Notes under the pieces: model-generated
The model's input: only the letters and a program-made list of their open reading frames with translations
Database searches by the model: none
What the model was told of the DNA's origin: nothing
Position numbers and translations under genes: made by a program
DNA from: JAVVRI01 sp036654795
GTDB taxonomy: Bacteria; Bacteroidota; Bacteroidia; Bacteroidales; Tannerellaceae
Direction of reading: 5' to 3'
NCBI GenBank assembly: GCA_036654795.1
Contig: JAVVRI010000025.1
Location: forward strand, 1-22,315
DNA: 22,315 nucleotides
Shown here: one piece after another, positions 7,534 to 15,402 of the stretch
How the letters are laid out: every line of letters begins with the position of its first letter
Numbering within the stretch: the first letter of the stretch is position 1

Positions 7534-7591
7534 GATAGTAAAAGCTGTTGCTTAACATCTAATTCTTAGTAAAAAAATAGCACTCGGATGC

Positions 7592-7622
7592 TTTGATAAG
7601 TAAATAAAAAGTACGACTTTTG
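7592..7622 (+). promoter_or_regulatory. Candidate rarA promoter, very close to the start codon
   Basis: TTTG at 7592-7595, 19 bp, then GACTTTTG at 7615-7622 (one mismatch to TAnnTTTG). The box ends only 4 nt before the first ATG, so transcription would start at or almost at the start codon. Confidence 0.45.
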
Positions 7623-7626
7623 TCAC

Positions 7627-8901
7627 ATGATGAATCAACCGTTAGCTGAAAGATTACGTCCCAAAACATTGGACGATTATATCGGGCAGAAACACCTGGT
7701 AGGAGAAGGAGCAGTGTTGCGCAAGATGATTGATGGCGGGCGCATTCCCTCATTTATTCTTTGGGGACCGCCTGGAGTGGGTAAGACCACTCTGGCACAA
7801 ATCATCGCAAACAAATTGGATGCTCCATTCTATACCTTGAGTGCGATAAGCTCCGGAGTAAAGGATGTACGTGAAGTGATAGACAAAGCAAAGAGCAATC
7901 GCTTCTTTAACACAGCATCGCCTATTTTGTTTATTGACGAAATACATCGGTTCAGCAAATCGCAACAAGATTCATTGTTGAATGCGGTAGAGACAGGCGT
8001 AGTAACACTCATTGGAGCCACAACAGAGAACCCTTCGTTCGAAGTAATCCGTCCACTGTTGTCGCGCTGCCAAGTGTACGTGCTGAAGTCATTGGAGAAG
8101 GCAGACCTCCTCACCCTACTACAGAAAGCTGTAACGGATGATATCGTTTTAAAAGAAAAAGAGATCAGGCTGATGGAAACCGACGCCATACTTAGATATA
8201 GCGGTGGAGACGCCCGAAAGTTATTGAACATTGTGGAGCTGGTTGTCGGAGCTGAAGAGGAAAGCCACGTAATCGAAATCACCGACCAAAAGGTCGTGGA
8301 GCGATTGCAAGAAAACCCCGCAGCTTATGATAAAGGAGGCGAAATGCACTACGACATCATCTCAGCCTTTATCAAGTCGATCCGTGGAAGCGATCCGGAC
8401 GGTGCCATCTATTGGTTGGCACGCATGGTGGCCGGAGGGGAAGACCCGGAGTTCATCGCCCGCCGACTGGTTATATCAGCTTCCGAAGACATCGGGTTAG
8501 CGAACCCGAATGCCCTATTACTAGCAAATGCATGTTTCGAAGCGCTCAAAAAGATAGGCTGGCCCGAAGGAAGAATCATTCTTGCCGAAACAACCGTCTA
8601 CCTAGCATGTAGCGCAAAAAGCAACTCCGCTTATATGGCCATCAACGAGGCGCTCGAGTTGGTAGCACGCACCGGGAATCTGCCGGTACCGCTCCATTTG
8701 CGCAACGCGCCAACCAAGTTAATGGCAGAGTTGGATTACGGAAAAGAGTACAAATATGCACACGACTATAATAATCATTTTGTAAAGCAAGAATACCTTC
8801 CACATGAAATTTCGACAGAACGGTTGTGGAAAGGACAAGCAAACCCAGCAGAAAGTAAGCTGATAGAGCAAATGAAGCACTTATGGGGGGAGCGATATTA
8901 A
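7627..8901 (+). CDS. rarA: Replication-associated recombination ATPase RarA (MgsA)
   Basis: 424 residues, AAA+ clamp-loader-like ATPase of the RarA/MgsA/WRNIP1 family, normal full length. Walker A GPPGVGKTT at 47-55, Walker B LFIDEIHRF at about 100-108, sensor GATTENPSFE, the RPLLSRCQVY segment with the candidate arginine finger, sensor-2 GGDARKLLN, and the C-terminal tetramerisation region with HLRNAPTKLM. The protein acts at stalled or damaged replication forks and interacts with SSB in other bacteria. Two adjacent ATGs (7627, 7630) are possible starts; the second, MNQPLAERLRP, fits the family slightly better. No purine-rich ribosome site is seen, in keeping with a very short or absent leader. 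Confidence 0.95.
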   Translation: MMNQPLAERLRPKTLDDYIGQKHLVGEGAVLRKMIDGGRIPSFILWGPPGVGKTTLAQIIANKLDAPFYTLSAISSGVKDVREVIDKAKSNRFFNTASPILFIDEIHRFSKSQQDSLLNAVETGVVTLIGATTENPSFEVIRPLLSRCQVYVLKSLEKADLLTLLQKAVTDDIVLKEKEIRLMETDAILRYSGGDARKLLNIVELVVGAEEESHVIEITDQKVVERLQENPAAYDKGGEMHYDIISAFIKSIRGSDPDGAIYWLARMVAGGEDPEFIARRLVISASEDIGLANPNALLLANACFEALKKIGWPEGRIILAETTVYLACSAKSNSAYMAINEALELVARTGNLPVPLHLRNAPTKLMAELDYGKEYKYAHDYNNHFVKQEYLPHEISTERLWKGQANPAESKLIEQMKHLWGERY

Positions 8902-8904
8902 ATG

Positions 8905-8930
8905 ATAAGCTAACACGCTTATTGCACTTT
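8905..8930 (+). terminator. Weak hairpin after rarA
   Basis: ATAAGC (8905-8910) pairs with GCTTAT (8917-8922) around a 6-nt loop, then TGCACTTTT. The stem is short and the tail imperfect, so this is only a possible terminator. Confidence 0.35.
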
Positions 8931-8944
8931 TCCTTTCGAAAGGA
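8931..8944. repeat. 14-bp perfect palindrome abutting the serC promoter
   Basis: TCCTTTCGAAAGGA reads the same on both strands. Its last base is the first base of the -33 box of the serC promoter, a position where a bound regulator could affect RNA polymerase. Operator function is an inference. Confidence 0.5.
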
Positions 8945-8974
8945 TTGCTTGGAAAGAAATTTAGATTACATTTG
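8944..8974 (+). promoter_or_regulatory. serC-serA-DUF1015 operon promoter
   Basis: ATTG at 8944-8947, 19 bp, then TACATTTG at 8967-8974, a full -7 match. The leader to the serC ATG at 9032 would be about 50 nt and AT-rich; no riboswitch or attenuator fold is evident in it. Confidence 0.6.
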
Positions 8975-9031
8975 TTATCTGTTTTGAGATATTACGTTAC
9001 TTAAATTATATAACATTAAAAAGAATTTGGT

Positions 9032-10099
9032 ATGAAGAAGCACAATTTTTCTGCAGGTCCTTCTATCTTGAGCGAGTACACAATTAAAAATGCTGCCGCT
9101 GCGGTAGAGAATTTTGCCGGTACAGGTTTATCAATACTAGAAGTATCTCACCGAGGCAAGGAATTTGTTGCAGTGAATGATGAAGCGCGTGCCCTAATTA
9201 AAGAATTGTTGGACGTTCCGGCTGACTACGAGGTAGTATTCTTAGGAGGCGGTGCAAGTTTGCAATTCTGCATGGTACCGTATAATTTATTAAACAAGAA
9301 GGCTTCTTATCTGGATACCGGTACATGGGCATCCAATGCTATTAAAGAAGCTAAACTCTTTGGTGAAGTAGAAGTAGTTGCTTCCTCTAAAGCAGCTAAC
9401 TACACCTATATTCCGAAAGACTTTACCATCGCTGACGATTCGGAATATTTCCACTTTACTTCCAATAATACAATCTACGGAACCGAGATGCGTTTCGATC
9501 CGGACGTAAAGACCCGCTTGGTTGCTGATATGTCGTCCGACATATTCTCCCGCCCTATCGACATTTCTAAATATGACATCATCTATGCCGGAGCGCAAAA
9601 GAACCTGGCTCCTGCCGGTGTTACGCTAGCTATCGTCCGTAAAGACGCACTAGGACATGTTGAGCGTGCCATACCTACGATGTTGAACTACAACACACAT
9701 ATTGCTAAGGACTCAATGTTCAACACCCCTCCTGTATTCCCAATCTTTGCTGCTTTGCAAACATTGAAATGGTATAAGGAGCAAGGCGGTGTGGCCGTAC
9801 TCGAAAAGATGAACTTGGAGAAAGCAGCCCGGTTGTATGATGAAATAGACCGTAACCGGTTGTTTAAGGGCACTGTTGCAACAGAAGACCGCTCTATCAT
9901 GAATGTTTGCTTCGTAATGAACGAAGAATACAAAGAACTGGAAGACGCATTCAGCAAATTCTCTTCAGCTGCCGGCATGGTAGGTCTGAAAGGACACCGC
10001 TCAGTGGGTGGCTTCCGTGCTTCCTTGTACAACGCAATGCCGTTAAGCAGCGTTGAAGCCTTGATCGCAACGATGAAAGAATTTGAAAAACAAAACTAA
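9032..10099 (+). CDS. serC: Phosphoserine aminotransferase
   Basis: 355 residues, normal length for this PLP enzyme of the class V aminotransferase fold. Opening HNFSAGPSILSE, ILEVSHRGKEF (residues 35-45), the phosphate-binding LGGGASLQF, and the PLP lysine Lys190 in YAGAQKNLAPAG are visible, with HRSVGGFRASLYNA near the C-terminus. It converts 3-phosphohydroxypyruvate plus glutamate to O-phosphoserine plus 2-oxoglutarate, step two of serine synthesis, and in the same family also serves pyridoxine synthesis. First gene of a three-gene operon; the next gene begins 2 bp after its stop. Confidence 0.96.
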   Translation: MKKHNFSAGPSILSEYTIKNAAAAVENFAGTGLSILEVSHRGKEFVAVNDEARALIKELLDVPADYEVVFLGGGASLQFCMVPYNLLNKKASYLDTGTWASNAIKEAKLFGEVEVVASSKAANYTYIPKDFTIADDSEYFHFTSNNTIYGTEMRFDPDVKTRLVADMSSDIFSRPIDISKYDIIYAGAQKNLAPAGVTLAIVRKDALGHVERAIPTMLNYNTHIAKDSMFNTPPVFPIFAALQTLKWYKEQGGVAVLEKMNLEKAARLYDEIDRNRLFKGTVATEDRSIMNVCFVMNEEYKELEDAFSKFSSAAGMVGLKGHRSVGGFRASLYNAMPLSSVEALIATMKEFEKQN

Positions 10100-10101
10100 A
10101 C

Positions 10102-11022
10102 ATGGCAAAGATATTAATAGCAACAGATAAACCTTTCGCAGCAGTAGCTGTGAAAGGGATTCGCGAAGTAGTAGAAGGCGCCAGCCAAGAACTTGCTCTG
10201 CTGGAAAAATACACAGCTAAAGCACAATTGCTGGAAGCTGTGGCAGACGCCGATGCCATCATTATCCGTAGTGACATTATCGATACCGAAGTGTTGGACG
10301 CTGCCAAGAAGCTTAAAATCGTTGTACGTGCCGGTGCCGGATACGACAATGTAGATTTGAAAGCCGCAACAGCGCACAACGTTTGCGTAATGAACACACC
10401 GGGACAAAACTCAAACGCAGTGGCCGAACTCGTATTTGGTATGTTGGTAATGGGCGTACGCAGTTTCTATAACGGCACGTCTGGTACAGAGTTGAAAGGC
10501 AAAAAACTGGGCATACTGGCCTATGGCAACGTAGGACGCAACGTAGCCCGTATTGCTAAAGGCTTTGGTATGGAGGTATATGCCTTCGACGCCTACTGTC
10601 CTACCGAAGTAATCGAAAAAGATGGCGTAAAGGTGGCTGCCAGCACAGCAGATCTGTTCAAGGCTTGCCAGATTGTTTCCCTACACATCCCGGCTACCGC
10701 CGATACCAAAGGATCGATCAATTTCGAACTGATGAACTCCATGCCGAAGGGAGCAATCCTCGTAAATACCGCCCGTAAGGAGGTTATGGACGAAGCCGGA
10801 CTAACGCAGATGTTCGAAAGTCGCCCGGACTTCAAGTACCTGACGGACATCAAGCCTGCTATCGACGCTGACCTAGCTGCCAAGTATGCCGACCGTTACT
10901 TTGGTACACCGAAGAAGATGGGCGCACAAACGTCCGAAGCCAACATCAACGCCGGCATCGCTGCCGCCAAACAGATCGTAGATTTCCTTACCACCGGAAA
11001 CGAAAAGTTCAAAGTAAACTAA
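10102..11022 (+). CDS. serA: D-3-phosphoglycerate dehydrogenase-like D-2-hydroxyacid dehydrogenase, with altered catalytic residues
   Basis: 306 residues, a short form with no C-terminal ACT domain. The fold is clear: VVRAGAGYDNVDL, MNTPGQNSNAVAEL, and an NAD-binding Rossmann motif around 135-155. By family alignment done by eye, the substrate Arg is kept (VNTARKEV). The usual catalytic Glu of DVFxxEP falls in DIKPAIDAD as a non-Glu, and the usual catalytic His of TPHxGGST is replaced in GTPKKMGAQT by Lys. The Rossmann GxGxxG reads AYGNVG. Lying 2 bp after serC and 12 bp before the DUF1015 gene, it is most simply the first enzyme of serine synthesis, but the missing Glu/His pair means a changed mechanism or substrate. 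The changes are not accompanied by frameshift or truncation. Confidence 0.85.
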   Translation: MAKILIATDKPFAAVAVKGIREVVEGASQELALLEKYTAKAQLLEAVADADAIIIRSDIIDTEVLDAAKKLKIVVRAGAGYDNVDLKAATAHNVCVMNTPGQNSNAVAELVFGMLVMGVRSFYNGTSGTELKGKKLGILAYGNVGRNVARIAKGFGMEVYAFDAYCPTEVIEKDGVKVAASTADLFKACQIVSLHIPATADTKGSINFELMNSMPKGAILVNTARKEVMDEAGLTQMFESRPDFKYLTDIKPAIDADLAAKYADRYFGTPKKMGAQTSEANINAGIAAAKQIVDFLTTGNEKFKVN

Positions 11023-11034
11023 GACGAGAAGATT

Positions 11035-12282
11035 ATGACTAAAATAAAACCTTTCAAGGGCATTCGTCCCCCGAAAGCTCTTATTGAACAAGTAGCCTCG
11101 CGCCCCTATGACGTGCTAAACTCGGAAGAGGCACGCCTAGAGGCAAAAGGAAATGAAAAGTCCCTCTATCACATCATCAAGCCGGAGATTGACTTTCCCG
11201 CTGGAACCGACGAGCACGATCCCGCCGTGTACGAGAAAGCCGCCGCCAACTTCAAACTGTTTCAGGAGAAGCAATGGCTTCTGCAGGATGAGAAAGAGCA
11301 ATATTACGTCTATGCACAGACAATGAACGGACGGACACAATACGGCCTTGTTGTTTGCGCCTATGTGGACGACTACATGAAGGGCAACATTAAAAAGCAC
11401 GAACTGACCCGCCGAGACAAGGAGGAAGACCGCATGAAGCATGTACGCATCAACAATGCAAACATCGAACCGGTATTCTTCGCCTATCCCGACAACGCCG
11501 AACTGGATAGCATCGTAAAGAAATATACCGCCCAAAAGCCGGAGTATGACTTTGTGGCTTCGCCGGACGGCTTCGGCCACACCTTCTGGGTGATCGACAG
11601 CGATCCGGATATTGTCCGCATCACGGAGCTTTTCGAAGCCATGCCGTCGCTCTATATTGCCGATGGGCACCACCGCTCTGCCGCCGCCGCATTGGTGGGC
11701 GCCGAGAAGGCCAAACAAAACCCCAACCATACGGGTAATGAGGAGTACAACTTCTTCATGGCCGTTTGCTTCCCTGCCAACCAGTTGACGATTATCGACT
11801 ACAATCGCGTGGTGAAAGATCTAAACGGTCTGTCCGAAGCTGATTTTCTGGCGCAGGTAGCCCGAAACTTCATTGTGGAGGAGAAGGGGACAGAGACATA
11901 CAAACCCACAGCATTACACAACTTCGCTCTCTATGTAGGCGGAAAGTGGTATTCGCTGACCGCCAAACCGGGTACTTACAACGACAACGACCCGATTGGC
12001 GTGCTGGATGTAACAATCTCGTCCAACTTGTTGCTTAACGAAGTGCTAGGCATCAAAGACCTCCGTTCGGACAAACGCATCGACTTCGTAGGCGGTATCC
12101 GCGGACTGGTAGAACTGAAACGGCGTGTAGACAGTGGCGAGATGAAGATGGCACTAGCCCTCTATCCCGTCTCCATGAAACAGCTGATCGACATTGCCGA
12201 TACCGGCAACATCATGCCCCCGAAGACTACCTGGTTCGAGCCCAAGCTCCGTTCCGGACTGGTCATACACAAACTGGATTAA
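11035..12282 (+). CDS. DUF1015 family protein in the serine operon
   Basis: 415 residues, usual length for DUF1015. Family signatures are IKPFKGIRPP at the N-terminus, SRPYDVLNSEEAR (22-34), KHELTRRDKE (121-130) and ADGHHRSAAAA (209-219). The biochemical function of the family is not established to my knowledge. The ADGHHR motif resembles the GHR-type motif of ParB/sulfiredoxin-fold proteins, the fold of the free-serine kinases SerK and SbnI; that is an inference from a short motif. It is 12 bp downstream of serA and in one operon with serC and serA, which points to a role in serine or phosphoserine metabolism. Start ATG at 11035 follows GACGAGAAG. Confidence 0.9.
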   Translation: MTKIKPFKGIRPPKALIEQVASRPYDVLNSEEARLEAKGNEKSLYHIIKPEIDFPAGTDEHDPAVYEKAAANFKLFQEKQWLLQDEKEQYYVYAQTMNGRTQYGLVVCAYVDDYMKGNIKKHELTRRDKEEDRMKHVRINNANIEPVFFAYPDNAELDSIVKKYTAQKPEYDFVASPDGFGHTFWVIDSDPDIVRITELFEAMPSLYIADGHHRSAAAALVGAEKAKQNPNHTGNEEYNFFMAVCFPANQLTIIDYNRVVKDLNGLSEADFLAQVARNFIVEEKGTETYKPTALHNFALYVGGKWYSLTAKPGTYNDNDPIGVLDVTISSNLLLNEVLGIKDLRSDKRIDFVGGIRGLVELKRRVDSGEMKMALALYPVSMKQLIDIADTGNIMPPKTTWFEPKLRSGLVIHKLD

Positions 12283-12323
12283 GCCGCCCGCCCTATCAGA
12301 GGGCGACCGGACACAGAAAATAG

Positions 12324-12356
12324 AAGGCGAACCCCCCATCGGTTCGCCTTTCTTTT
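12324..12356 (+). terminator. Terminator of the serC-serA-DUF1015 operon
   Basis: Stem AAGGCGAACC (12324-12333) with GGTTCGCCTT (12341-12350), a 7-nt loop and a TTCTTTT tail. A smaller hairpin, CGCCC-tatcaga-GGGCG (12289-12305), lies just before it. Together they separate the serine operon from the HAD gene. Confidence 0.85.
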
Positions 12357-12413
12357 CACCCCCTACTCAACGCTTTCCTCGCGCAATACGACGATATACC
12401 GGAAGGAATTATC

Positions 12414-12421
12414 TACCTTTG
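12414..12421 (+). promoter_or_regulatory. -7 promoter box of the HAD phosphatase gene
   Basis: TACCTTTG fully matches TAnnTTTG, about 30 bp before the ATG at 12451. No clear -33 TTTG is seen at the expected spacing. Confidence 0.45.
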
Positions 12422-12450
12422 CAACTTAGCAAACAAGAAATGATTTCAGT

Positions 12451-13077
12451 ATGACAACAATTAAGAACATTGTATTTGACTTAGGCGGCGTTATTCTTGA
12501 CCTAGACAGGGATCGGGCGGTAAAGCGTTTTATTGAGATAGGCGTGGCAGACGCTGAACAACTGGTGGATGCCTACGAACAGAAGGGACTCTTTCTAGAG
12601 CTGGAGAACGGCACACTGACCGCCGCCGAGTTCTGCCGCAAACTAAGCGACCATACAGGCAAAGAACTAACAGAACCAATGATTCACGATGCCTGGATGG
12701 GCTTCGTCGTAGACATACCTCAGCAGAAACTGGACTATATCCTCGCTCTGAAAAACGACTATAACGTCTACCTGCTAAGCAACACGAACCCCTTCATCAT
12801 GGCTTGGGCACGAGACAGCGGATTCACCCCCGCCGGACGCCCGCTTACAGCCTATTTCCATAAACTATACGCCTCATACGAAATAGGGATTACGAAGCCG
12901 GACAGCCGCATCTTCGACTACATGCGCCAAGACGCAGGTCTGAATCCCGGCGAAACACTTTTCGTGGACGACGGCATCAAGAACATCCAAGCTGCATCCG
13001 CCTTGGGCTATCAAACCTACCAGCCATTGAACAAAGAGGACTGGCGAGGCGCAATAGACCGCATGCTGGGACGCTGA
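12451..13077 (+). CDS. HAD-superfamily hydrolase, subfamily IA (YihX-like phosphatase)
   Basis: 208 residues. HAD motif I FDLGGVILD with nucleophile Asp10 and the Gly at +2 typical of the YihX-like group, motif II LLSNTN (Ser110), motif III Lys149 in GITKPDSRIFDY, motif IV FVDDGIKNIQAA (Asp173/Asp174). A helical cap lies between motifs I and II. YihX-type enzymes remove phosphate from sugar phosphates such as glucose-1-phosphate; the actual substrate here is unknown. It is just downstream of serC-serA-DUF1015, but a strong terminator and its own -7 box separate it, so a phosphoserine phosphatase role is only a remote possibility. Confidence 0.85.
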   Translation: MTTIKNIVFDLGGVILDLDRDRAVKRFIEIGVADAEQLVDAYEQKGLFLELENGTLTAAEFCRKLSDHTGKELTEPMIHDAWMGFVVDIPQQKLDYILALKNDYNVYLLSNTNPFIMAWARDSGFTPAGRPLTAYFHKLYASYEIGITKPDSRIFDYMRQDAGLNPGETLFVDDGIKNIQAASALGYQTYQPLNKEDWRGAIDRMLGR

Positions 13078-13084
13078 CGAGCCA

Positions 13085-13133
13085 AAAAAAATAGCTCACG
13101 AGCGAAAAATTTCGGCTCGTGAGCTATTTTTTT
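13085..13133. terminator. Bidirectional terminator between the HAD gene and galE
   Basis: AAAAAAATAGCTCACGAGC (13085-13103) pairs perfectly over 19 bp with 13115-13133, with an 11-nt loop. The A-tract and T-tract at the two ends give a U-tail on either strand, which suits the convergent ends of the HAD gene (+) and the rnf-galE operon (-). Confidence 0.9.
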
Positions 13134-13168
13134 ATCTAACAGGCATTCAGATTACGCCCTGTCCATAC

Positions 13169-14194
13169 TTATTGTATGCCGCGTTCGCGCAGCTTCTTTT
13201 GCCAGTTCCAGGCAGAAACAAGCGTATCCTCCACCGTCTCCATGGCCGTCCATCCCAAAACGTTGTTCGCACGTGCAGGGTTCGCCCATACCTTCTCGAT
13301 GTCGCCTTCACGACGGCCTACGATCTTGTGAGGTACCTTTACGCCCGTACCCTTCTCGAATGCATTGATCAGTTCAAGCACAGTTACACCACGTCCGGTG
13401 CCAAGGTTAAATATTTCCACCTTCTCCTCCGACTTATTGCCCAACATACGATCCATTGCGATCACATGAGCTTTAGCCAAATCGACCACATTGATATAGT
13501 CGCGAATGCAAGAACCATCCGGGGTGTCGTAATCGTCTCCAAACACACTCAGCTCTTTACGGATACCCATTGCGGTCTGCGTTAGGTAAGGGATCAGGTT
13601 CTGAGGCACACCGTTAGGCAACTCGCCAATCTCGGCAGAAGGATGCGCGCCAATTGGGTTGAAGTAGCGAAGGATGATACTCTTGAACGGAACGCCGGAA
13701 TAGATTGTATCTTGTATAATCTCCTCGTTGATCTGCTTTGTGTTGCCATAAGGAGACAAGGCTGGTTTGATGGGCGCATCTTCCGTTACCGGCAATACGT
13801 CCGGCTGACCGTAGACTGTGCAGGAAGAAGAGAAAACAATCCCCTCCGCACCCATCTCGGGCATCAGTTCCAACAAGTTGAGAAGCGTAACAATGTTATT
13901 ACGATAGTATTTAAGCGGTTGCTGCACCGACTCACCAACAGCTTTGCTGGCTGCAAACAGGATGACACCTTTGATGTCTGGATAAGCCTTGAGCGCCTCA
14001 CGCGTGGCCTCCTTGTNNNNNNNNNNNNNNNNNNNNNNNNNNNNNGAGATCCGCTCGATGCCGTCAAGTACTTCAATGTTCGAGTTCGAAAGATTGTCAA
14101 TAATCACAACCTCATACCCTGCGTTCTGCAATTCTACTGTGGTGTGCGAGCCAATATACCCCGTGCCACCTGCAACTAAGATTTTCTTTTTCAT
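13169..14194 (-). CDS. galE: UDP-glucose 4-epimerase
   Basis: About 341 residues including unread positions. N-terminal NAD motif GGTGYIGSHT (9-18), Ser triad in FSSSCTVYG (121-129), catalytic Tyr149 and Lys153 in YGNTK, then LRYFNPIGAHPSAEIGE and GSCIRDYINVVDLA, all as in GalE. It interconverts UDP-glucose and UDP-galactose for sugar use and envelope glycans. A 29-N assembly gap falls at residues 50-60; the frame is the same on both sides, so no break in the gene is implied, though the true gap length is unverified. Last gene of the rnf operon, 29 bp after rnfA. Confidence 0.95.
   Translation of the reverse strand: MKKKILVAGGTGYIGSHTTVELQNAGYEVVIIDNLSNSNIEVLDGIERIXXXXXXXXXXXKEATREALKAYPDIKGVILFAASKAVGESVQQPLKYYRNNIVTLLNLLELMPEMGAEGIVFSSSCTVYGQPDVLPVTEDAPIKPALSPYGNTKQINEEIIQDTIYSGVPFKSIILRYFNPIGAHPSAEIGELPNGVPQNLIPYLTQTAMGIRKELSVFGDDYDTPDGSCIRDYINVVDLAKAHVIAMDRMLGNKSEEKVEIFNLGTGRGVTVLELINAFEKGTGVKVPHKIVGRREGDIEKVWANPARANNVLGWTAMETVEDTLVSAWNWQKKLRERGIQ
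14017..14045. other. Assembly gap of 29 undetermined bases inside galE
   Basis: A run of 29 N lies in the N-terminal part of galE. It preserves frame. The real length may differ, since from memory related proteins carry a few more residues in this loop. Confidence 0.99.
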
Positions 14195-14223
14195 GTTTCT
14201 CTCTATTTAGATTCGCTAGTAAT

Positions 14224-14796
14224 TTATACGATGCCGGAGAATCCCATAAAAGCCATTGCCAGCAAGCCGGCCGTGATAAGCGCAATAGGCGTCCCCTTCA
14301 TCCCTTCGGGTACATGCGTTAACGCCAACTGTTCCCGTATCACTGCAAAGATAATCAAAGCCAGCGCATATCCAATAGCTGTAGAGATTGCAAATACAAC
14401 AGCCTCCAATAAATTATATTCTTTTTGTATTACGAGGATCGCCACACCTAGAATTACGCAGTTCGTCGTAATCAGTGGCAAGAAGACGCCCAGCGCCTGA
14501 TAAAGGGGCGGCGACACCTTCTTAATCACAATCTCCACCATCTGCACCAGCGCGGCGATGACGAGGATAAAGCAGATAGTCTGCATATAGCCCAAGTCGA
14601 ACACGTCCAGCACATATTTTTGTATCAGAAAGGTAACGATTGTAGCAATAGTCAGCACAAAGGTTACGGCAGCACCCATACCAACAGCTGTACTTACCTT
14701 CTTAGAAACCCCCAGAAAGGGACATATCCCGAGGAATTGAGACAGCACGATGTTGTTTACAAAGACGGCTGCTATAAATATAAGTATATATTCCAT
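14224..14796 (-). CDS. rnfA: Rnf complex membrane subunit A
   Basis: 190 residues with six predicted membrane helices. Diagnostic start IFIAAVFVNNIVLSQFLGIC and CPFLGVSKKVSTAVGMG, as in RnfA/NqrE. RnfA and RnfE form the core through which the ion is thought to cross and hold an intramembrane iron site in homologous complexes; Cys25 in the FLGICPF segment is the matching conserved cysteine. Follows rnfE by 21 bp and precedes galE. Confidence 0.96.
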   Translation of the reverse strand: MEYILIFIAAVFVNNIVLSQFLGICPFLGVSKKVSTAVGMGAAVTFVLTIATIVTFLIQKYVLDVFDLGYMQTICFILVIAALVQMVEIVIKKVSPPLYQALGVFLPLITTNCVILGVAILVIQKEYNLLEAVVFAISTAIGYALALIIFAVIREQLALTHVPEGMKGTPIALITAGLLAMAFMGFSGIV

Positions 14797-14817
14797 AATT
14801 GTCTTGTTTTAGATGTT

Positions 14818-15402
14818 TTATGCTTTCTGTAGTTTAGCGGCCAATGCAGTTAGGTATCCCAGCACAATAAAGGCTCCCGGTGCCAGCACAAAGATTAAGG
14901 AACCATACTCTTCGGGGAAGAGGGTAGCGTTGAACAGCTTGCCCGTCCCGGCCACCTCGCGAATAGCACCCAGCACCGTCAGCGACAGCGTAAAGCCCAG
15001 CCCCATCCCCAGCCCGTCGAAGGCGGAAGAGAGAACGCCATTCTTGGCAGCAAACGATTCGGCACGTCCGAGTACGATACAGTTCACCACGATCAGCGGA
15101 ATAAACAACCCCAGACTGGCATAGAGCGCAGGCACAAACGCCTCCATGCACATTTGCACAACCGTCACAAAGGCGGCAATCACCACGATAAAGCCGGGTA
15201 TGCGCACCTGATCCGGTATCAGATTCTTCAACGCCGAAATAACGACGTTCGAGCAGATCAGCACAAAGGCCGTTGCCAGTCCCATTCCCATGCCATTAAT
15301 GGCGGACGAAGTAGTACCTAGCGTAGGACACATTCCAAGAAGCAATACCAACGTAGGGTTTTCCTTCAGGATTCCGTTTAATAATATTTTGATGTTACTC
15401 AT
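14818..15402 (-). CDS. rnfE: Rnf complex membrane subunit E
   Basis: 194 residues, six predicted membrane helices. The N-terminal NGILKENPTLVLLLGMCPTL and the MGMGLATAFVL stretch are typical of RnfE/NqrD and set it apart from its paralogue RnfA. The conserved Cys in LLGMCPTLG mirrors that in RnfA. Its start overlaps the end of rnfG by 8 bp, so the two are probably translationally coupled. Confidence 0.96.
   Translation of the reverse strand: MSNIKILLNGILKENPTLVLLLGMCPTLGTTSSAINGMGMGLATAFVLICSNVVISALKNLIPDQVRIPGFIVVIAAFVTVVQMCMEAFVPALYASLGLFIPLIVVNCIVLGRAESFAAKNGVLSSAFDGLGMGLGFTLSLTVLGAIREVAGTGKLFNATLFPEEYGSLIFVLAPGAFIVLGYLTALAAKLQKA

Noticed and set aside
12440..12454. Four-codon leader peptide overlapping the HAD gene start (ATGA overlap)
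   Set aside because: Too short to support, and no attenuator structure accompanies it.
12451..13077. HAD gene as the missing phosphoserine phosphatase of the serine operon
   Set aside because: A strong terminator and separate -7 box lie between, and the sequence pattern is YihX-like, not SerB-like.
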